A stretch of DNA of 64,000 bases. Source: Curtobacterium sp. PhB115 (GTDB taxonomy: Bacteria; Actinomycetota; Actinomycetes; Actinomycetales; Microbacteriaceae). The stretch lies in assembly GCF_003752025.1 (NCBI RefSeq), contig NZ_RJKR01000009.1, forward strand, positions 124,001 to 188,000, in the 5' to 3' direction. The notes under the pieces are model-generated. The model did no database searches. It saw nothing but the letters and a program-made list of their open reading frames with translations, and was not told where the DNA came from. The stretch's first letter is position 1; every line of letters begins with the position of its first letter. The translations under genes were made by a program, and so were the position numbers. Positions 54,349 to 62,827 of the stretch are shown one piece after another.

Positions 54349-55917
54349 TCAGGGGACGGGGGCCGTCGTCGGGAGGGGGGCGTGACGGTCAGCACGGGCC
54401 ACCTGCACGACCGACGCCACCAGGCCCACGGCGACGAGCACCACCACGACGCCGAGCACCGCGGGTGGCACGGGGCCGATCTCCGAGTAGCGCAGCAGCC
54501 CACGGCCGGTCACCGGGAAGAGTGCGGCGTTCCAGAACCACGCCGATGCCACCGCGAAGCCGTAGACCCCCACCGCCGGCAGCAGCACGGCCAGCGCCAC
54601 GGCGACCCAAGAGCGTGCACGACCCGCGGGCACGAGACGGCGCCAGGCGATCGCGCTCAGCACGATGAGGCAGATGATCGCGGGGAAGTAGTAGCGGCCC
54701 TGGGTCGCGGCGACCTCGGTGGTGGTCAGGTACGAGTGCGCGCTCGTGCGGTTCTGGATGCCGATGAGGAGCGCCGGGAACACCGCGAGGCAGAGTGCGA
54801 CCCGCAGGTCCGGCCCGCGACGGAACGCCCAGCCCACCAGGACCACGAGCGCGATGATCGTCAGGACCGCGGTGAGCAGGTCGCCCATGCTCACCTGTGC
54901 CCGACCGCCGAAGCTGCCCCAGAACGTGCGGGCGAGGGTGCCCCAGCTGACGTCGAGGAAGTGCCCGAGCGTCGGGTGCTCACCCGGCGGGAAGTCCTTC
55001 GGCGGCCGCATCGCCGTGTAGCCGTTCGGCTGGACCCGGCCGTACGCGACGAGGTTGTGGAGCCACCACCACGCGCCGATCCCACCTGCGATGACCATCG
55101 CCACGACCGTCCGAACCACTCGTTGCCCGAGCGTCAGCACGCCGGCGCCCGCGAAGAGCACCACGACGGCGACGAACGGCACGGCGGGCAACCCGGTGCC
55201 CTTGATCCAGACCAGGGCACCCAGGACGACGGCGAGCGCGATCGTGGTGCGCCACCGCGTGTCGCCGGTGAGCAGCCGGGTGGCGAGCCAGACGACGATC
55301 CCGGCGACGAGCAGGACGGGGGCGTCGTTCGAGAACGACGAGCCGATGGACGCGAGCTCCGGCGTCGCGAACACCGCGAGCCCGCCGACGAGGGCGGCAC
55401 GGGGGGAGCGGGTCACCCGCCGGACGGACGCCCACGCCAGCAGGGGCAGCGCCGTCACGGCGAGGACGTCGGCGAGCCGCAGGGCGGTGAACGCGTGGTC
55501 CCACCGCAGGTCACCGAAGTGCACGGCCCGGAGTACGGCCGCACCGGCGAGGTACGCGGTCGGCGGGTGCTGGGTCATCTGGTCGACGGTGGACGAGTCA
55601 CCGGGGGAGTCCTGCAGCAGTTCGCTGACCGTCGACCACTCGCTGGCCGGCTTCGTGGCCTGCTCGACCTTCGCCGCCTGCACCGCGTTCGAGATGTACA
55701 GCTCGCCGGGAGCGGCCCAACCGTCACCGAGCGCCACGTGCACGGCCGCGTCGATGTGCGCGGTCTCGTCCGGGGCCTCGAACACCGGCACCACCAGGGC
55801 CCACGCCACCAGCCACAGCCCGAAGGTCGCCGTGACGACCGCGATCGCCACGCGCTCCCAGCGGGCGGCGCGGGGGAGCGCGGTCGTGGTGCTGGTGGAG
55901 GTCTCGTGGGCCGTCAC
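54349..55917 (-). CDS. DUF2142 family membrane protein
   Basis: The 522-residue protein has a first helix near residue 25-45, then EAPDETAHIDAAVHVALGDG and TQHPPTAYLAGAAVLRAVHF, the DUF2142 pattern, and about eleven further helices. The function is unknown; the fold suggests a lipid-linked sugar enzyme. Two GTG codons are possible. I chose 55917 because TAGGAT then lies 7 nt upstream, whereas the GTG at 55923 is only 1 nt from that box. The second such protein in the window is at 44242. Confidence 0.8.
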   Translation of the reverse strand: MTAHETSTSTTTALPRAARWERVAIAVVTATFGLWLVAWALVVPVFEAPDETAHIDAAVHVALGDGWAAPGELYISNAVQAAKVEQATKPASEWSTVSELLQDSPGDSSTVDQMTQHPPTAYLAGAAVLRAVHFGDLRWDHAFTALRLADVLAVTALPLLAWASVRRVTRSPRAALVGGLAVFATPELASIGSSFSNDAPVLLVAGIVVWLATRLLTGDTRWRTTIALAVVLGALVWIKGTGLPAVPFVAVVVLFAGAGVLTLGQRVVRTVVAMVIAGGIGAWWWLHNLVAYGRVQPNGYTAMRPPKDFPPGEHPTLGHFLDVSWGTLARTFWGSFGGRAQVSMGDLLTAVLTIIALVVLVGWAFRRGPDLRVALCLAVFPALLIGIQNRTSAHSYLTTTEVAATQGRYYFPAIICLIVLSAIAWRRLVPAGRARSWVAVALAVLLPAVGVYGFAVASAWFWNAALFPVTGRGLLRYSEIGPVPPAVLGVVVVLVAVGLVASVVQVARADRHAPLPTTAPVP

Positions 55918-55924
55918 CCTCACG

Positions 55925-55930
55925 ATCCTA
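55925..55930 (-). promoter_or_regulatory. -10 element, leaderless start of the DUF2142 gene
   Basis: TAGGAT on the minus strand, 7 nt from the GTG at 55917. It decides the choice of start. Confidence 0.45.
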
Positions 55931-55933
55931 GGG

Positions 55934-56386
55934 TCAGGCGTCGTTCGGGACGGGCTGCGCGCCGGTGCGCTCCGGGTGGTACACCCACACCTTGTAGAGC
56001 CAGAAGCGGAACACCGTGCCGAGGACCAGGCCGACGATGTTCGCGACGTTGTCGGCGAGCACCGAGGTGAGCCCCATCACGTAGTGCGAGACGCCGAGGC
56101 AGGCGAGTGCGATGACCATGCCGCCGAGGGAGACGACGACGAACTCGATGCCCTCGCGGGTGGCCACCGCTCGGCGCTGGTCGCGGAACGTCCAGTAGCG
56201 GTTGCCCATCCAGTTGACGAAGATGGCGATGACGGTCGACACGACCTTCGCCCAGAACGGGCCGGAGTGGATCTCGTCCGGGCTCAGCACCGTCACACGC
56301 AGCACGTTGAACACCGTCGTGTCGACGACGAAGCCGACCGCGCCCACGACGCCGAAGCGTGCCAGTTGGGCAATGAGGCGCCGCAC
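55934..56386 (-). CDS. GtrA-family membrane protein
   Basis: The 150-residue protein has four helices and the GtrA pattern: LARFGVVGAVGFVVDTTVFN, FVNWMGNRYWTFRD and FRFWLYKVWVY. The family is thought to flip polyprenyl-phosphate-linked sugars or help their use in surface glycosylation. GTG at 56386 is chosen for GGAGGG 3 nt upstream and for family length. It is divergent from purK and upstream of the DUF2142 gene on the same strand. Confidence 0.87.
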   Translation of the reverse strand: MRRLIAQLARFGVVGAVGFVVDTTVFNVLRVTVLSPDEIHSGPFWAKVVSTVIAIFVNWMGNRYWTFRDQRRAVATREGIEFVVVSLGGMVIALACLGVSHYVMGLTSVLADNVANIVGLVLGTVFRFWLYKVWVYHPERTGAQPVPNDA

Positions 56387-56498
56387 GTGCCCTCCAGGAT
56401 CCGTAGAGTTGTCGTGGTCGTGCACAGCGCGACCCGAAGAGCGATTGTAGACAACGCGTTCACCCCGGTCGGTGTGAACGCCGGAAGGATCACACAGC

Positions 56499-57635
56499 AT
56501 GGCGTTGCGCGTCGGGGTCATCGGTGGAGGACAGCTGGCCCGGATGATGGTCCCCGCGGCCGTCGAGCTGGGCATCGACATCGGGGTGCTCGCCGAGGGT
56601 CCGGGCATGTCGGCCGCGATCGCCGCCACCGCCGAGGGCGACTACCACGACGCCGAGACCGTCCTGGCGTTCGCCCGCGACGTCGACGTCGTCACCTTCG
56701 ACCACGAGCACGTGCCGCAGGACGTCCTCCGAGCCCTGGTCGACGCCGGCGTGGCCGTGCGCCCCGGCCCGGAGCCGCTCGCGATCGCGCAGGACAAGAT
56801 CACGATGCGCCGCCGACTCAGCGAGCTCGGACTGCCGGTGCCGGACTGGGCCGCGGTGCACGACCCCGACGAGCTCCGTGCGTTCCTCGACGAGCACGGC
56901 GGGCGCGCGGTCGTGAAGACGCCCCGCGGTGGCTACGACGGCAAGGGCGTGCGTGTCGTCTCCGACGCCTCGGACGTCGACGACTGGTTCATCGCCGTCG
57001 CCGAAGCCGGTGGCGACCAGGCCCTCCTGGCCGAGGAACTCGTGCCGTTCACCCGCGAGCTCGCACAGTCCGTCGCCCGACGCCCCTCCGGACAGGTCGT
57101 GGCGTGGCCGCTCGTCGAGACCGTGCAGCGCGACGGGGTCTGCGCCGAGGTCGTCGCGCCCGCACCGGACAGCGCCGGCCGGATCGCCGACATGACCGAG
57201 TCGATCGCGGTCCGCATCGCCGAGGAGCTCGGCGTCACGGGTGTCCTCGCGGTCGAGCTGTTCCAGACCGACGACGAACGCATCCTCATCAACGAGCTCG
57301 CGATGCGCCCGCACAACACCGGGCACTGGACCATCGACGGTGCGACGACGAGCCAGTTCGAGCAGCACCTCCGGGCCGTGCTCGACCTGCCGCTCGGGTC
57401 CACCGGCTCGTTCGCACCCGCCGCCGTGATGATCAACGTGCTCGGCGGTCCGGCGGACGGCGACCTCGCGGCCCGCTACCCCGCCGCGCTCGAGGCCTTC
57501 CCCGAGGCGAAGTTCCACTTCTACGGCAAGGCCCCCCGCCCGGGTCGGAAGATCGGCCACGTCACGGTGATCGGCGACGACGTCGACGACGTCGTCTACC
57601 GGGCACGCGCGGCAGCGGCGCACTTCGACGACTGA
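56499..57635 (+). CDS. purK: 5-(carboxyamino)imidazole ribonucleotide synthase
   Basis: The 378-residue ATP-grasp enzyme converts AIR, bicarbonate and ATP to N5-CAIR in purine synthesis. Motifs are GVIGGGQLARMMVPAA, VTFDHEHVPQDVL, KTPRGGYDGKGVRVV, FQTDDERILINELAMRPHNTGHWTID (parts ILINELAMRPHNTGH) and KAPRPGRKIGHVTV. GGAAGGA lies about 8 nt before the ATG. Its pathway partner purE is 3.7 kb downstream, separated by a secreted hydrolase, a repeat array and a glycosyltransferase. Confidence 0.95.
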   Translation: MALRVGVIGGGQLARMMVPAAVELGIDIGVLAEGPGMSAAIAATAEGDYHDAETVLAFARDVDVVTFDHEHVPQDVLRALVDAGVAVRPGPEPLAIAQDKITMRRRLSELGLPVPDWAAVHDPDELRAFLDEHGGRAVVKTPRGGYDGKGVRVVSDASDVDDWFIAVAEAGGDQALLAEELVPFTRELAQSVARRPSGQVVAWPLVETVQRDGVCAEVVAPAPDSAGRIADMTESIAVRIAEELGVTGVLAVELFQTDDERILINELAMRPHNTGHWTIDGATTSQFEQHLRAVLDLPLGSTGSFAPAAVMINVLGGPADGDLAARYPAALEAFPEAKFHFYGKAPRPGRKIGHVTVIGDDVDDVVYRARAAAAHFDD

Positions 57636-57679
57636 CACCGGTCCGGCTGGCGGCCGGCGGTCCGAGCAGGCGACCGGAT

Positions 57680-57727
57680 GACGGACGGGAGGCCCGTGGC
57701 GACGCCGCCACGGGCCTCCCGTCCGTC
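57680..57727. repeat. 48-bp palindrome, family A copy 5
   Basis: 22-nt perfect arms (GACGGACGGGAGGCCCGTGG then CG) with an ACGC loop, 45 nt after the purK stop. Between it and the GH6 gene lies about 200 bp with short repeats of the type GTCGGCA(C/G)CGTCG (57748-57825) and no gene. Confidence 0.95.
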
Positions 57728-57925
57728 TGGCGCACGTCCAGGGCGCGTGTCGGCAGCGTCGTTTGTCGGCACCGTCGCGCGTCGGCACCGTCGTGTGTCG
57801 GCAGCGTCGCGTGTCGGCACTGTGGCCGACACCCCCTCGGGTGCCACCCGCACTGGCGGCTGGTCGCGCGTCCCCGGGCGTGTTGCCATGGATCGGTCAG
57901 GGATCGATCGTCCAGGGGAGTGTCC

Positions 57926-59662
57926 ATGCGCCGCCGTCCGCGCCGTACCGCTGTGTGCGGTGCCGCCGCCGCTCTCGTCGCCGTCGTCGGTGGGCTGCTG
58001 CCGGTGACGACCGTCTCCACCGCCAGTGCTGCTTCGTCGGCTTCGTCGGCTTCGTCGGCTTCGTCTGCTTCGTCTGCTTCGTCTGTGTCGTCTGCACCGT
58101 CGGCTTCGTCTGCGGCGTCGATCCGGTCGGCGTCGGCTGGGTCGCTCTACGGGGCCGGGCCGTACCGGTCGCCGACGAGTGAAGCAGCGAAGGCAGCCAC
58201 GGCGCTCGCCGCCTCGGACCCCGCCGGTGCCGACGCTGCGACGACCATCGCGCTCTACCCCGTCGCGACCTGGCTCGGCGAGTGGACCCAGGGCACGCAG
58301 CTGACCAAGACCATCGCGACCGCCGTCACCGGCGCCGAGCAGTCCGGCACCACCCCGGTGTTCGTGCTCTACGCGATCCCGGACCGCGACTGCGGCGGGT
58401 ACTCCGCCGGCGGGTTCTCCGAAGCGTCGTACGACGCCTGGGTCGACCAGGTCACCGCGGCCCTCGCCGGACACCGTGCGGCCGTGGTCGTCGAGCCGGA
58501 CTCCCTCGCGATGCTCAGCAACGCCAAGTGCAGCACGACGCTCGACGAGCAGCGCTACCGGATCCTGTCCCGCACCGTCGCCGGCCTCACCGCAGCCGGA
58601 GTGCCCGCGTACCTCGACGCCGGCAACTCGAACTGGGTGCCGCCCGCGACCATGGCCGCACGACTGAACAGCGCCGGCGTGCAGCAGGCCCGCGGGTTCT
58701 TCACGAACGTCGCCAACTACTACCCGACCGCCCAGGAGCAGGCCTACGCGCAGAAGGTGTCCGCGGCGACCGGAGGCTCGCACTACGTCATCGACACGTC
58801 GCGGAACGGGCAGGGCTGGCGCGGCACCTGGTGCAACGGTCCCGGCGCCGGGCTCGGTACTTCGCCCCGGGTGGTGTCGGACGGCACCGCGCTCGACGCG
58901 CTGCTCTGGGTGAAGACCCCCGGTGCGAGCGACGGCACCTGCAACGGCGCCCCCGCCGCCGGCAAGTGGTGGTCGGCGTACGCCCAGGCCCTCGTCGCCA
59001 ACGCGCGACTCGGAGTGCCGGCAGCCGACCTCACCCCTCGAGGCGCCCTCGAGGTCGTCGCCGGCACCGGTGGTGGAGTCCGGGTGCGCGGATGGGCCTT
59101 CGACGAGGACGACCCCACGCAGCCGGTCACGGTCCGGGCCACCGTCGACGGCACCGCGGCCGGGGCCGTCACCGCCTCGCTCCGGCGGACCGACGTCGAC
59201 CGTGCCTCCGGAGCCGGCGCGACCCACGGGTTCGACGTCGTCGTGCCCGCGGCGGCCGGCGCTCGCCGGGTCTGCGTCACCGCCGTGAACATCGGCGCCG
59301 GATCGGACTCCCCGCTCGGGTGCTCGACCGTCCGCGCCTACCGGCACGACCCCTACCTCGCGCTCGAGTCCGCGAAGGCTGCCACCCGCGCGGTCAGCGT
59401 GCGCGGCTGGGCATTCGACGGGGACGCGGTGGCCGCGGCGAGCCGAGTGGCGATCACCGTCGACGGCAAACGTGTGACGTCGCTGGACGCCGGTCGGAAG
59501 CGTGCCGACGTCGACGCGACGTGGGGTTCGGGCACGCGGCACGGGTTCGCGGGCACCGTGCGGGTGGCCGCCGGCAAGCACACGGTCTGCGCGATCGCCC
59601 ACAACGCGGGGAGTGGGGCGGACCGGAAGTCGTCCCCGTGCCGGACGGTGCGGGTGCGCTGA
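57926..59662 (+). CDS. Secreted glycoside hydrolase family 6 (endoglucanase/cellulase-like)
   Basis: The 578-residue precursor has a signal peptide of about 35 residues (ending near STASAA) and a linker of about seven SAS repeats encoded by 9-bp DNA repeats. The GH6 domain (residues about 72-368) has YAIPDRDCGGYSAGG with candidate acid Asp155, VVVEPDSLAM, YLDAGNSNW and GFFTNVANY. Two repeats of about 95 residues then follow (VRVRGWAFDEDD... and VSVRGWAFDGDA...), each ending in a Cys-containing strand. It probably hydrolyses beta-1,4-glucan outside the cell. ATG at 57926 follows GGGGAG. Confidence 0.88.
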   Translation: MRRRPRRTAVCGAAAALVAVVGGLLPVTTVSTASAASSASSASSASSASSASSVSSAPSASSAASIRSASAGSLYGAGPYRSPTSEAAKAATALAASDPAGADAATTIALYPVATWLGEWTQGTQLTKTIATAVTGAEQSGTTPVFVLYAIPDRDCGGYSAGGFSEASYDAWVDQVTAALAGHRAAVVVEPDSLAMLSNAKCSTTLDEQRYRILSRTVAGLTAAGVPAYLDAGNSNWVPPATMAARLNSAGVQQARGFFTNVANYYPTAQEQAYAQKVSAATGGSHYVIDTSRNGQGWRGTWCNGPGAGLGTSPRVVSDGTALDALLWVKTPGASDGTCNGAPAAGKWWSAYAQALVANARLGVPAADLTPRGALEVVAGTGGGVRVRGWAFDEDDPTQPVTVRATVDGTAAGAVTASLRRTDVDRASGAGATHGFDVVVPAAAGARRVCVTAVNIGAGSDSPLGCSTVRAYRHDPYLALESAKAATRAVSVRGWAFDGDAVAAASRVAITVDGKRVTSLDAGRKRADVDATWGSGTRHGFAGTVRVAAGKHTVCAIAHNAGSGADRKSSPCRTVRVR

Positions 59663-60216
59663 GGCGCGGGCGGCGTCGGGGGCGCTCGGGTTCGGGGCGG
59701 GGTCGCTGGGCGGAGCTGTACGGTGCGAGGTTCCGCGCAGTGTGGGAGCCGATCGGGGTCGCACCATGCGCGGGACCTCGCACCGTCGTGGGCGCGACCT
59801 CGCACGGTGCGAGGTCGGGCGCGGCGGTTCGAGCCGAGCGGTGCTCGGGTCGCACGGTGCGAGGGCGGGGCTGGTCGGAGCTGTACGGTGCGAGGTCCCG
59901 CGCAGTGTGGGAGCTGATCGGGGTCGCACCTTGCGCGGGACCTCGCACGGTCGTGGTGGCGACCTTGCACGGTGCGAGGTCGGGCGCGGCGCTGCGGGTC
60001 GTACGGTAGTCGGGTCGCACGGTGCGAGGGCGGGGCTGGTCGGAGCTGTACGGTGCGAGGTTCCGTGCAGCGTGGGAGCTGATCGGGGTCGCACCATGCG
60101 CGGGACCTCGCACCGTCGTGGGCGCGACCTCGCACGGTGCGACCCCGTGCGAGCCCCTGCGATCCCGCACGACCCCCGCGCCGCGCCGACCGCCCGCCGT
60201 GCGGGAGAATGACCCC
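59663..60216. other. 554-bp gene-free region with a 165-bp tandem repeat
   Basis: Apart from the repeat array at 59711-60142, it contains only GC-rich sequence and, at the end, a GAGAAT box 6 nt before the next gene. Open frames run through it on several strands because the repeat period is a multiple of three, but none looks like a protein family. Confidence 0.7.
59711..60142. repeat. 165-bp tandem repeat, 2.6 copies
   Basis: Units begin at 59711, 59876 and 60041 (CGGAGCTGTACGGTGCGAGG), exactly 165 bp apart. Each contains several forms of ACCTCGCAC/GTGCGAGGT, including a palindrome CGACCTCGCAC-G-GTGCGAGGTCG at 59795-59817. The third copy breaks off after about 100 bp. Confidence 0.9.
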
Positions 60217-61314
60217 ATGCCGCGAGATCTCGTCCGCCGGGCCGCCCGACGCCTGCGCCGTGCCGTCGTCGGGACCCCTCCGCAGCCCGAGCCACTGCCC
60301 GTCCTCGGCTACGTCGTCGCCGGCGCCGACGGAGCACACCCCGCCTCCGCCCACGTCCGGGTCGTCCGCCGCACCGAGCACCTGGCGGCCACCGGCACGG
60401 CCACGGTCCAGCAGGTCGACCCGGCGTCCTTCGTCGACGGCACCGACCGGACCCCGTACACGGCGGTCCTCGTCCAGCGCGACATCCTGCCGCGCAGCAC
60501 CGTGCGGCCGTTCCTCGACGCCGCAGCAGCCCGCGGGGTCCGCGTCGTCGGCGAGGTCGACGACGACTTCTTCACCGAGTCCGGCCGGGCACGCCTGGCC
60601 CGCGCCGAGTACGACCCCGACCGTCTCGCCTCCATCGACGCACTGGTCCGTGGGGCCGACACCGTCATCGTGAGCACCCCGGAGCTCGCCGAGGTCGTCC
60701 GTCCGGTCGCGCGCGACGTCACGGTCGTCCCGAACGCCCTCGACCCGGGCCTCTGGACCCCGGGCCCGACGGAGGACGACGACGATCGGCCGGACGGGGA
60801 GCACCGTGTCCTGTACATGGGCACGCTCACCCACGCCGCCGACCTCGAGCTGCTCCGCGACGTCTTCACCGACCTGACCACCGCCGACGGCACGCCCGTC
60901 CGGCTCGAGGTCATCGGCGTCACCGACGACGAGGCAGCCGACTGGTTCCGTCGCATCGAGGTGCCCGACGGCCACTACCCGGCGTTCTCGCGGTGGCTCG
61001 TCGCACACCGTGAACGCTGGAGTGCCGGGGTCGCACCGCTCCGCGACGAGGAGTTCAACCGTGCGAAGAGCGACCTGAAGTTCCTGGAGTACACCGCGCT
61101 CGGGCTGCCGGCGGTGGTCTCGGACCGGCCCTCGTACGCCGTTGCACGGAGCCACGGCGCGGTGGCCGTCGCGGACGACGTCGACGCCTGGCGGGACGCC
61201 GTCCGCGCGGCGGTGGAGTCCGGCGCACCCGACGAGCGCGCGGTCCGCTGGGTCACGGGGGAACGCACGATCGGCCGCGACGACGACGCCTGGCGCCGGG
61301 TGCTGCTCGGCTAG
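60217..61314 (+). CDS. Glycosyltransferase (GT-B, GT4-like)
   Basis: The 365-residue protein has the C-terminal half of a GT-B enzyme: VTVVPNALDPGLW, HRVLYMGTLTHAADLELLRD, and FNRAKSDLKFLEYTALGLPA followed by VVSDRPSYAVA. The N-terminal half contains VVGEVDDDFF. This resembles glycosyltransferases that work on surface polymers or in gene clusters with methyltransferases. The ATG follows GAGAAT by 6 nt, so it may be leaderless. purE starts 9 nt after its stop but has its own -10 box. Confidence 0.8.
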   Translation: MPRDLVRRAARRLRRAVVGTPPQPEPLPVLGYVVAGADGAHPASAHVRVVRRTEHLAATGTATVQQVDPASFVDGTDRTPYTAVLVQRDILPRSTVRPFLDAAAARGVRVVGEVDDDFFTESGRARLARAEYDPDRLASIDALVRGADTVIVSTPELAEVVRPVARDVTVVPNALDPGLWTPGPTEDDDDRPDGEHRVLYMGTLTHAADLELLRDVFTDLTTADGTPVRLEVIGVTDDEAADWFRRIEVPDGHYPAFSRWLVAHRERWSAGVAPLRDEEFNRAKSDLKFLEYTALGLPAVVSDRPSYAVARSHGAVAVADDVDAWRDAVRAAVESGAPDERAVRWVTGERTIGRDDDAWRRVLLG

Positions 61315-61317
61315 GCT
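61312..61317 (+). promoter_or_regulatory. -10 element, leaderless start of purE
   Basis: TAGGCT is 6 nt before the GTG at 61324 and includes the TAG stop of the glycosyltransferase gene. Confidence 0.5.
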
Positions 61318-61323
61318 CGTCGC

Positions 61324-61836
61324 GTGACCGACTCCGCCGCACCCGCACAGCCGCTCGTCTCGATCATCATGGGGTCGGACTCCGACTGGCCGACCATGCA
61401 GCCCGCGGCGGACATCCTCGGTGAACTCGGCATCCCGTTCGAGGCAGACGTGGTCTCGGCGCACCGCACCCCCGACAAGATGACCCGGTTCGCCCGTAGC
61501 GCCGCGGAGCGTGGCATCCGCGTCGTCATCGCCGGTGCCGGTGGTGCCGCGCACCTGCCGGGCATGGTCGCCTCGATGACGACCCTGCCCGTGATCGGCG
61601 TGCCCGTGCAGCTCGCGCGGCTCGACGGGCTCGACTCGCTGCTGTCGATCGTGCAGATGCCCGCCGGAATCCCGGTCGCGACGATGGCGATCAACGGCGC
61701 AGCCAACGCCGGACTGCTGGCGGCACGGATCATCGGCACGTCCGACGCAGCCGTCTCGGCACGCCTGACCGAGTACGCCGACGGGCTCGAGCGCCTGGTC
61801 GAGGAGAAGGCCGCGCGACTGCGCGATTCGCTCTAG
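61324..61836 (+). CDS. purE: 5-(carboxyamino)imidazole ribonucleotide mutase
   Basis: The 170-residue enzyme converts N5-CAIR to CAIR, the step after PurK. Motifs are [30 protein letters not shown] (catalytic His), [16 protein letters not shown] and [23 protein letters not shown] start 6 nt from TAGGCT. Separation from purK by two unrelated genes and a repeat array is unusual, since the pair is often adjacent. Confidence 0.95.
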   Translation: MTDSAAPAQPLVSIIMGSDSDWPTMQPAADILGELGIPFEADVVSAHRTPDKMTRFARSAAERGIRVVIAGAGGAAHLPGMVASMTTLPVIGVPVQLARLDGLDSLLSIVQMPAGIPVATMAINGAANAGLLAARIIGTSDAAVSARLTEYADGLERLVEEKAARLRDSL

Positions 61837-61862
61837 TCGTTCGCGGAGCGACCCGGTCGCGC

Positions 61863-61868
61863 TACGGT
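61863..61868 (+). promoter_or_regulatory. -10 element, leaderless start of the 94-residue membrane protein gene
   Basis: TACGGT is 6 nt before the ATG at 61875. Confidence 0.45.
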
Positions 61869-61874
61869 GTCGCC

Positions 61875-62159
61875 ATGCACGCTGGTCTCCGTCGTCACAC
61901 CCCGGCCCTGGTCCTCGCGGCCGTGGCGGGCATCGCCGCCGTGGTCTGCGCGATCGCCGTGACGTCCGTGAATGCCGTCGTGCCGGTGCTGCCGTGGGCG
62001 CGTGAGGCGGGCCAGTCCATCGTGATGACGAAGTCGCAGTACGAGTCGATGCTCGTCGCGCAGCAGGTCGGCGAACTCGCTGCCGTCGTCGTGGTGTTGG
62101 CGGCGGTGGCCGCGATCGTCTCGGCCCTGGTCACGTCGCGCCGCAGCGCAGCCGCCTGA
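61875..62159 (+). CDS. Small two-helix membrane protein, unknown function
   Basis: The 94-residue product has two hydrophobic helices (residues about 10-38 and 65-87) joined by a loop with the short motif SQYESMLVAQQVGE. I do not recognise the family. The TACGGT box 6 nt upstream and the good codon use support it as a real gene. Its stop codon lies inside a 37-bp sequence that is duplicated at a 40-bp period just downstream. Confidence 0.65.
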   Translation: MHAGLRRHTPALVLAAVAGIAAVVCAIAVTSVNAVVPVLPWAREAGQSIVMTKSQYESMLVAQQVGELAAVVVVLAAVAAIVSALVTSRRSAAA

Positions 62160-62214
62160 CCCGACGAACAGCCGTCTGCGCCGCACCGCAGCCGCCTGAC
62201 CCGACGAACAGCCG
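62138..62214. repeat. 37-bp direct repeat spanning a stop codon
   Basis: Copies at 62138-62174 and 62178-62214 differ at one base. Both contain CGCAGCCGCCTGACCCGACG, the end and stop codon of the small membrane protein gene. Confidence 0.9.
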
Positions 62215-62217
62215 GCG

Positions 62218-62357
62218 TCAGCCCAGGGCGGCCGTCGCGCTCCGGAGTGCCTGCAGGACGTCGAGGGCGTGGCGTGCCAGCCCGTCGTCGTCGCTCCGCT
62301 CGCCCTCGGACCAGCGCGCGTAGCCCTGCTTGAACGCGAGCACGCCCATCTCGCACC
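62218..62357 (-). pseudogene. 3' remnant of a TetR-family regulator gene
   Basis: Read on the minus strand, the last 46 or so codons give CEMGVLAFKQGYARWSEGER, then SDDDGLARHALDVLQALRSA and TAALG with a stop at 62218. This is the C-terminal end of a TetR-type regulator. No start codon, DNA-binding domain or upstream continuation is present: the frame runs into the remnant of an SDR gene transcribed the other way. The 5' part has been lost. Confidence 0.65.
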
Positions 62358-62777
62358 TCTGCCGTCCGGATGCCCCGCACGGTCCACGAGGACGGGCACG
62401 GTGGCTTCGCCGGGCTGCTCACTCAGGCCGCGCGGCGGTCCGGCATCGCCGGGTACCCCGGCGACGGTGCGCAGCGCTGGCCCGCCGTGCACGCTCGAGA
62501 TGCTGCCGTGCTGTTCCGGCTCGCGCTCGAGACGGCGCCCGGCGGCACCGCCTGGCACGCCGTCGCGGACGAGGGTGACCGGGTGATCGACATCGCCACC
62601 GTCGTCGGCCGTCGCCTCGGGCTGCCGGTCGCGTCGGTGCCGGACGAGACGTTCGGTCCCTTCGGGCCGATCTTCGCGATGGACCAGCCGTCCTCCAGCG
62701 CCCACACCCGTCAGACGCTCGGCTGGGAGCCGACGCACCCCAGCCTGCTCGAGGACCTCGAGGCGCTGCAGCCCTGA
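62358..62777 (+). pseudogene. 3' half of an NAD(P)-dependent SDR/epimerase gene
   Basis: The frame encodes RMPRTVHEDGHGGFAGLLTQ, then GIAGYPGDGAQRWPAVHARD, a DEGDRVIDIATVVGRRLG segment and FGPIFAMDQPSSSAHTRQTL. This is the C-terminal half of a SDR5-like (extended, epimerase-type) protein, beginning about 140-150 residues into the family. The Rossmann GxxGxxG segment and the catalytic YxxxK are absent. An ATG at 62370 opens a 135-codon frame, but a functional product is unlikely without the cofactor domain. Confidence 0.75.
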
Positions 62778-62827
62778 CCGCGGGCCGGCCGACCCCGGGC
62801 CGACCGACCGTCGGGGGGCAGGGCTCC

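Noticed and set aside
55055..57925. Long + strand open frame running into the GH6 gene (1535 codons in total)
   Set aside because: The part before 57926 is antisense to the DUF2142 and gtrA genes, shadows purK in another frame, and has low-complexity Arg/Ala-rich content. The signal peptide and ribosome binding site place the real start at 57926.
59454..60218. Minus-strand frame with repeated Pro/Arg/Thr-rich units across the 165-bp array
   Set aside because: The frame is open only because the repeat period is divisible by three and has no stop. It also runs antisense into the GH6 gene, and no start signal or protein family is seen.
62370..62777. 135-residue SDR fragment as a functional short gene
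   Set aside because: It lacks the cofactor-binding half and the catalytic residues, and lies against a tetR remnant. A pseudogene explains both.
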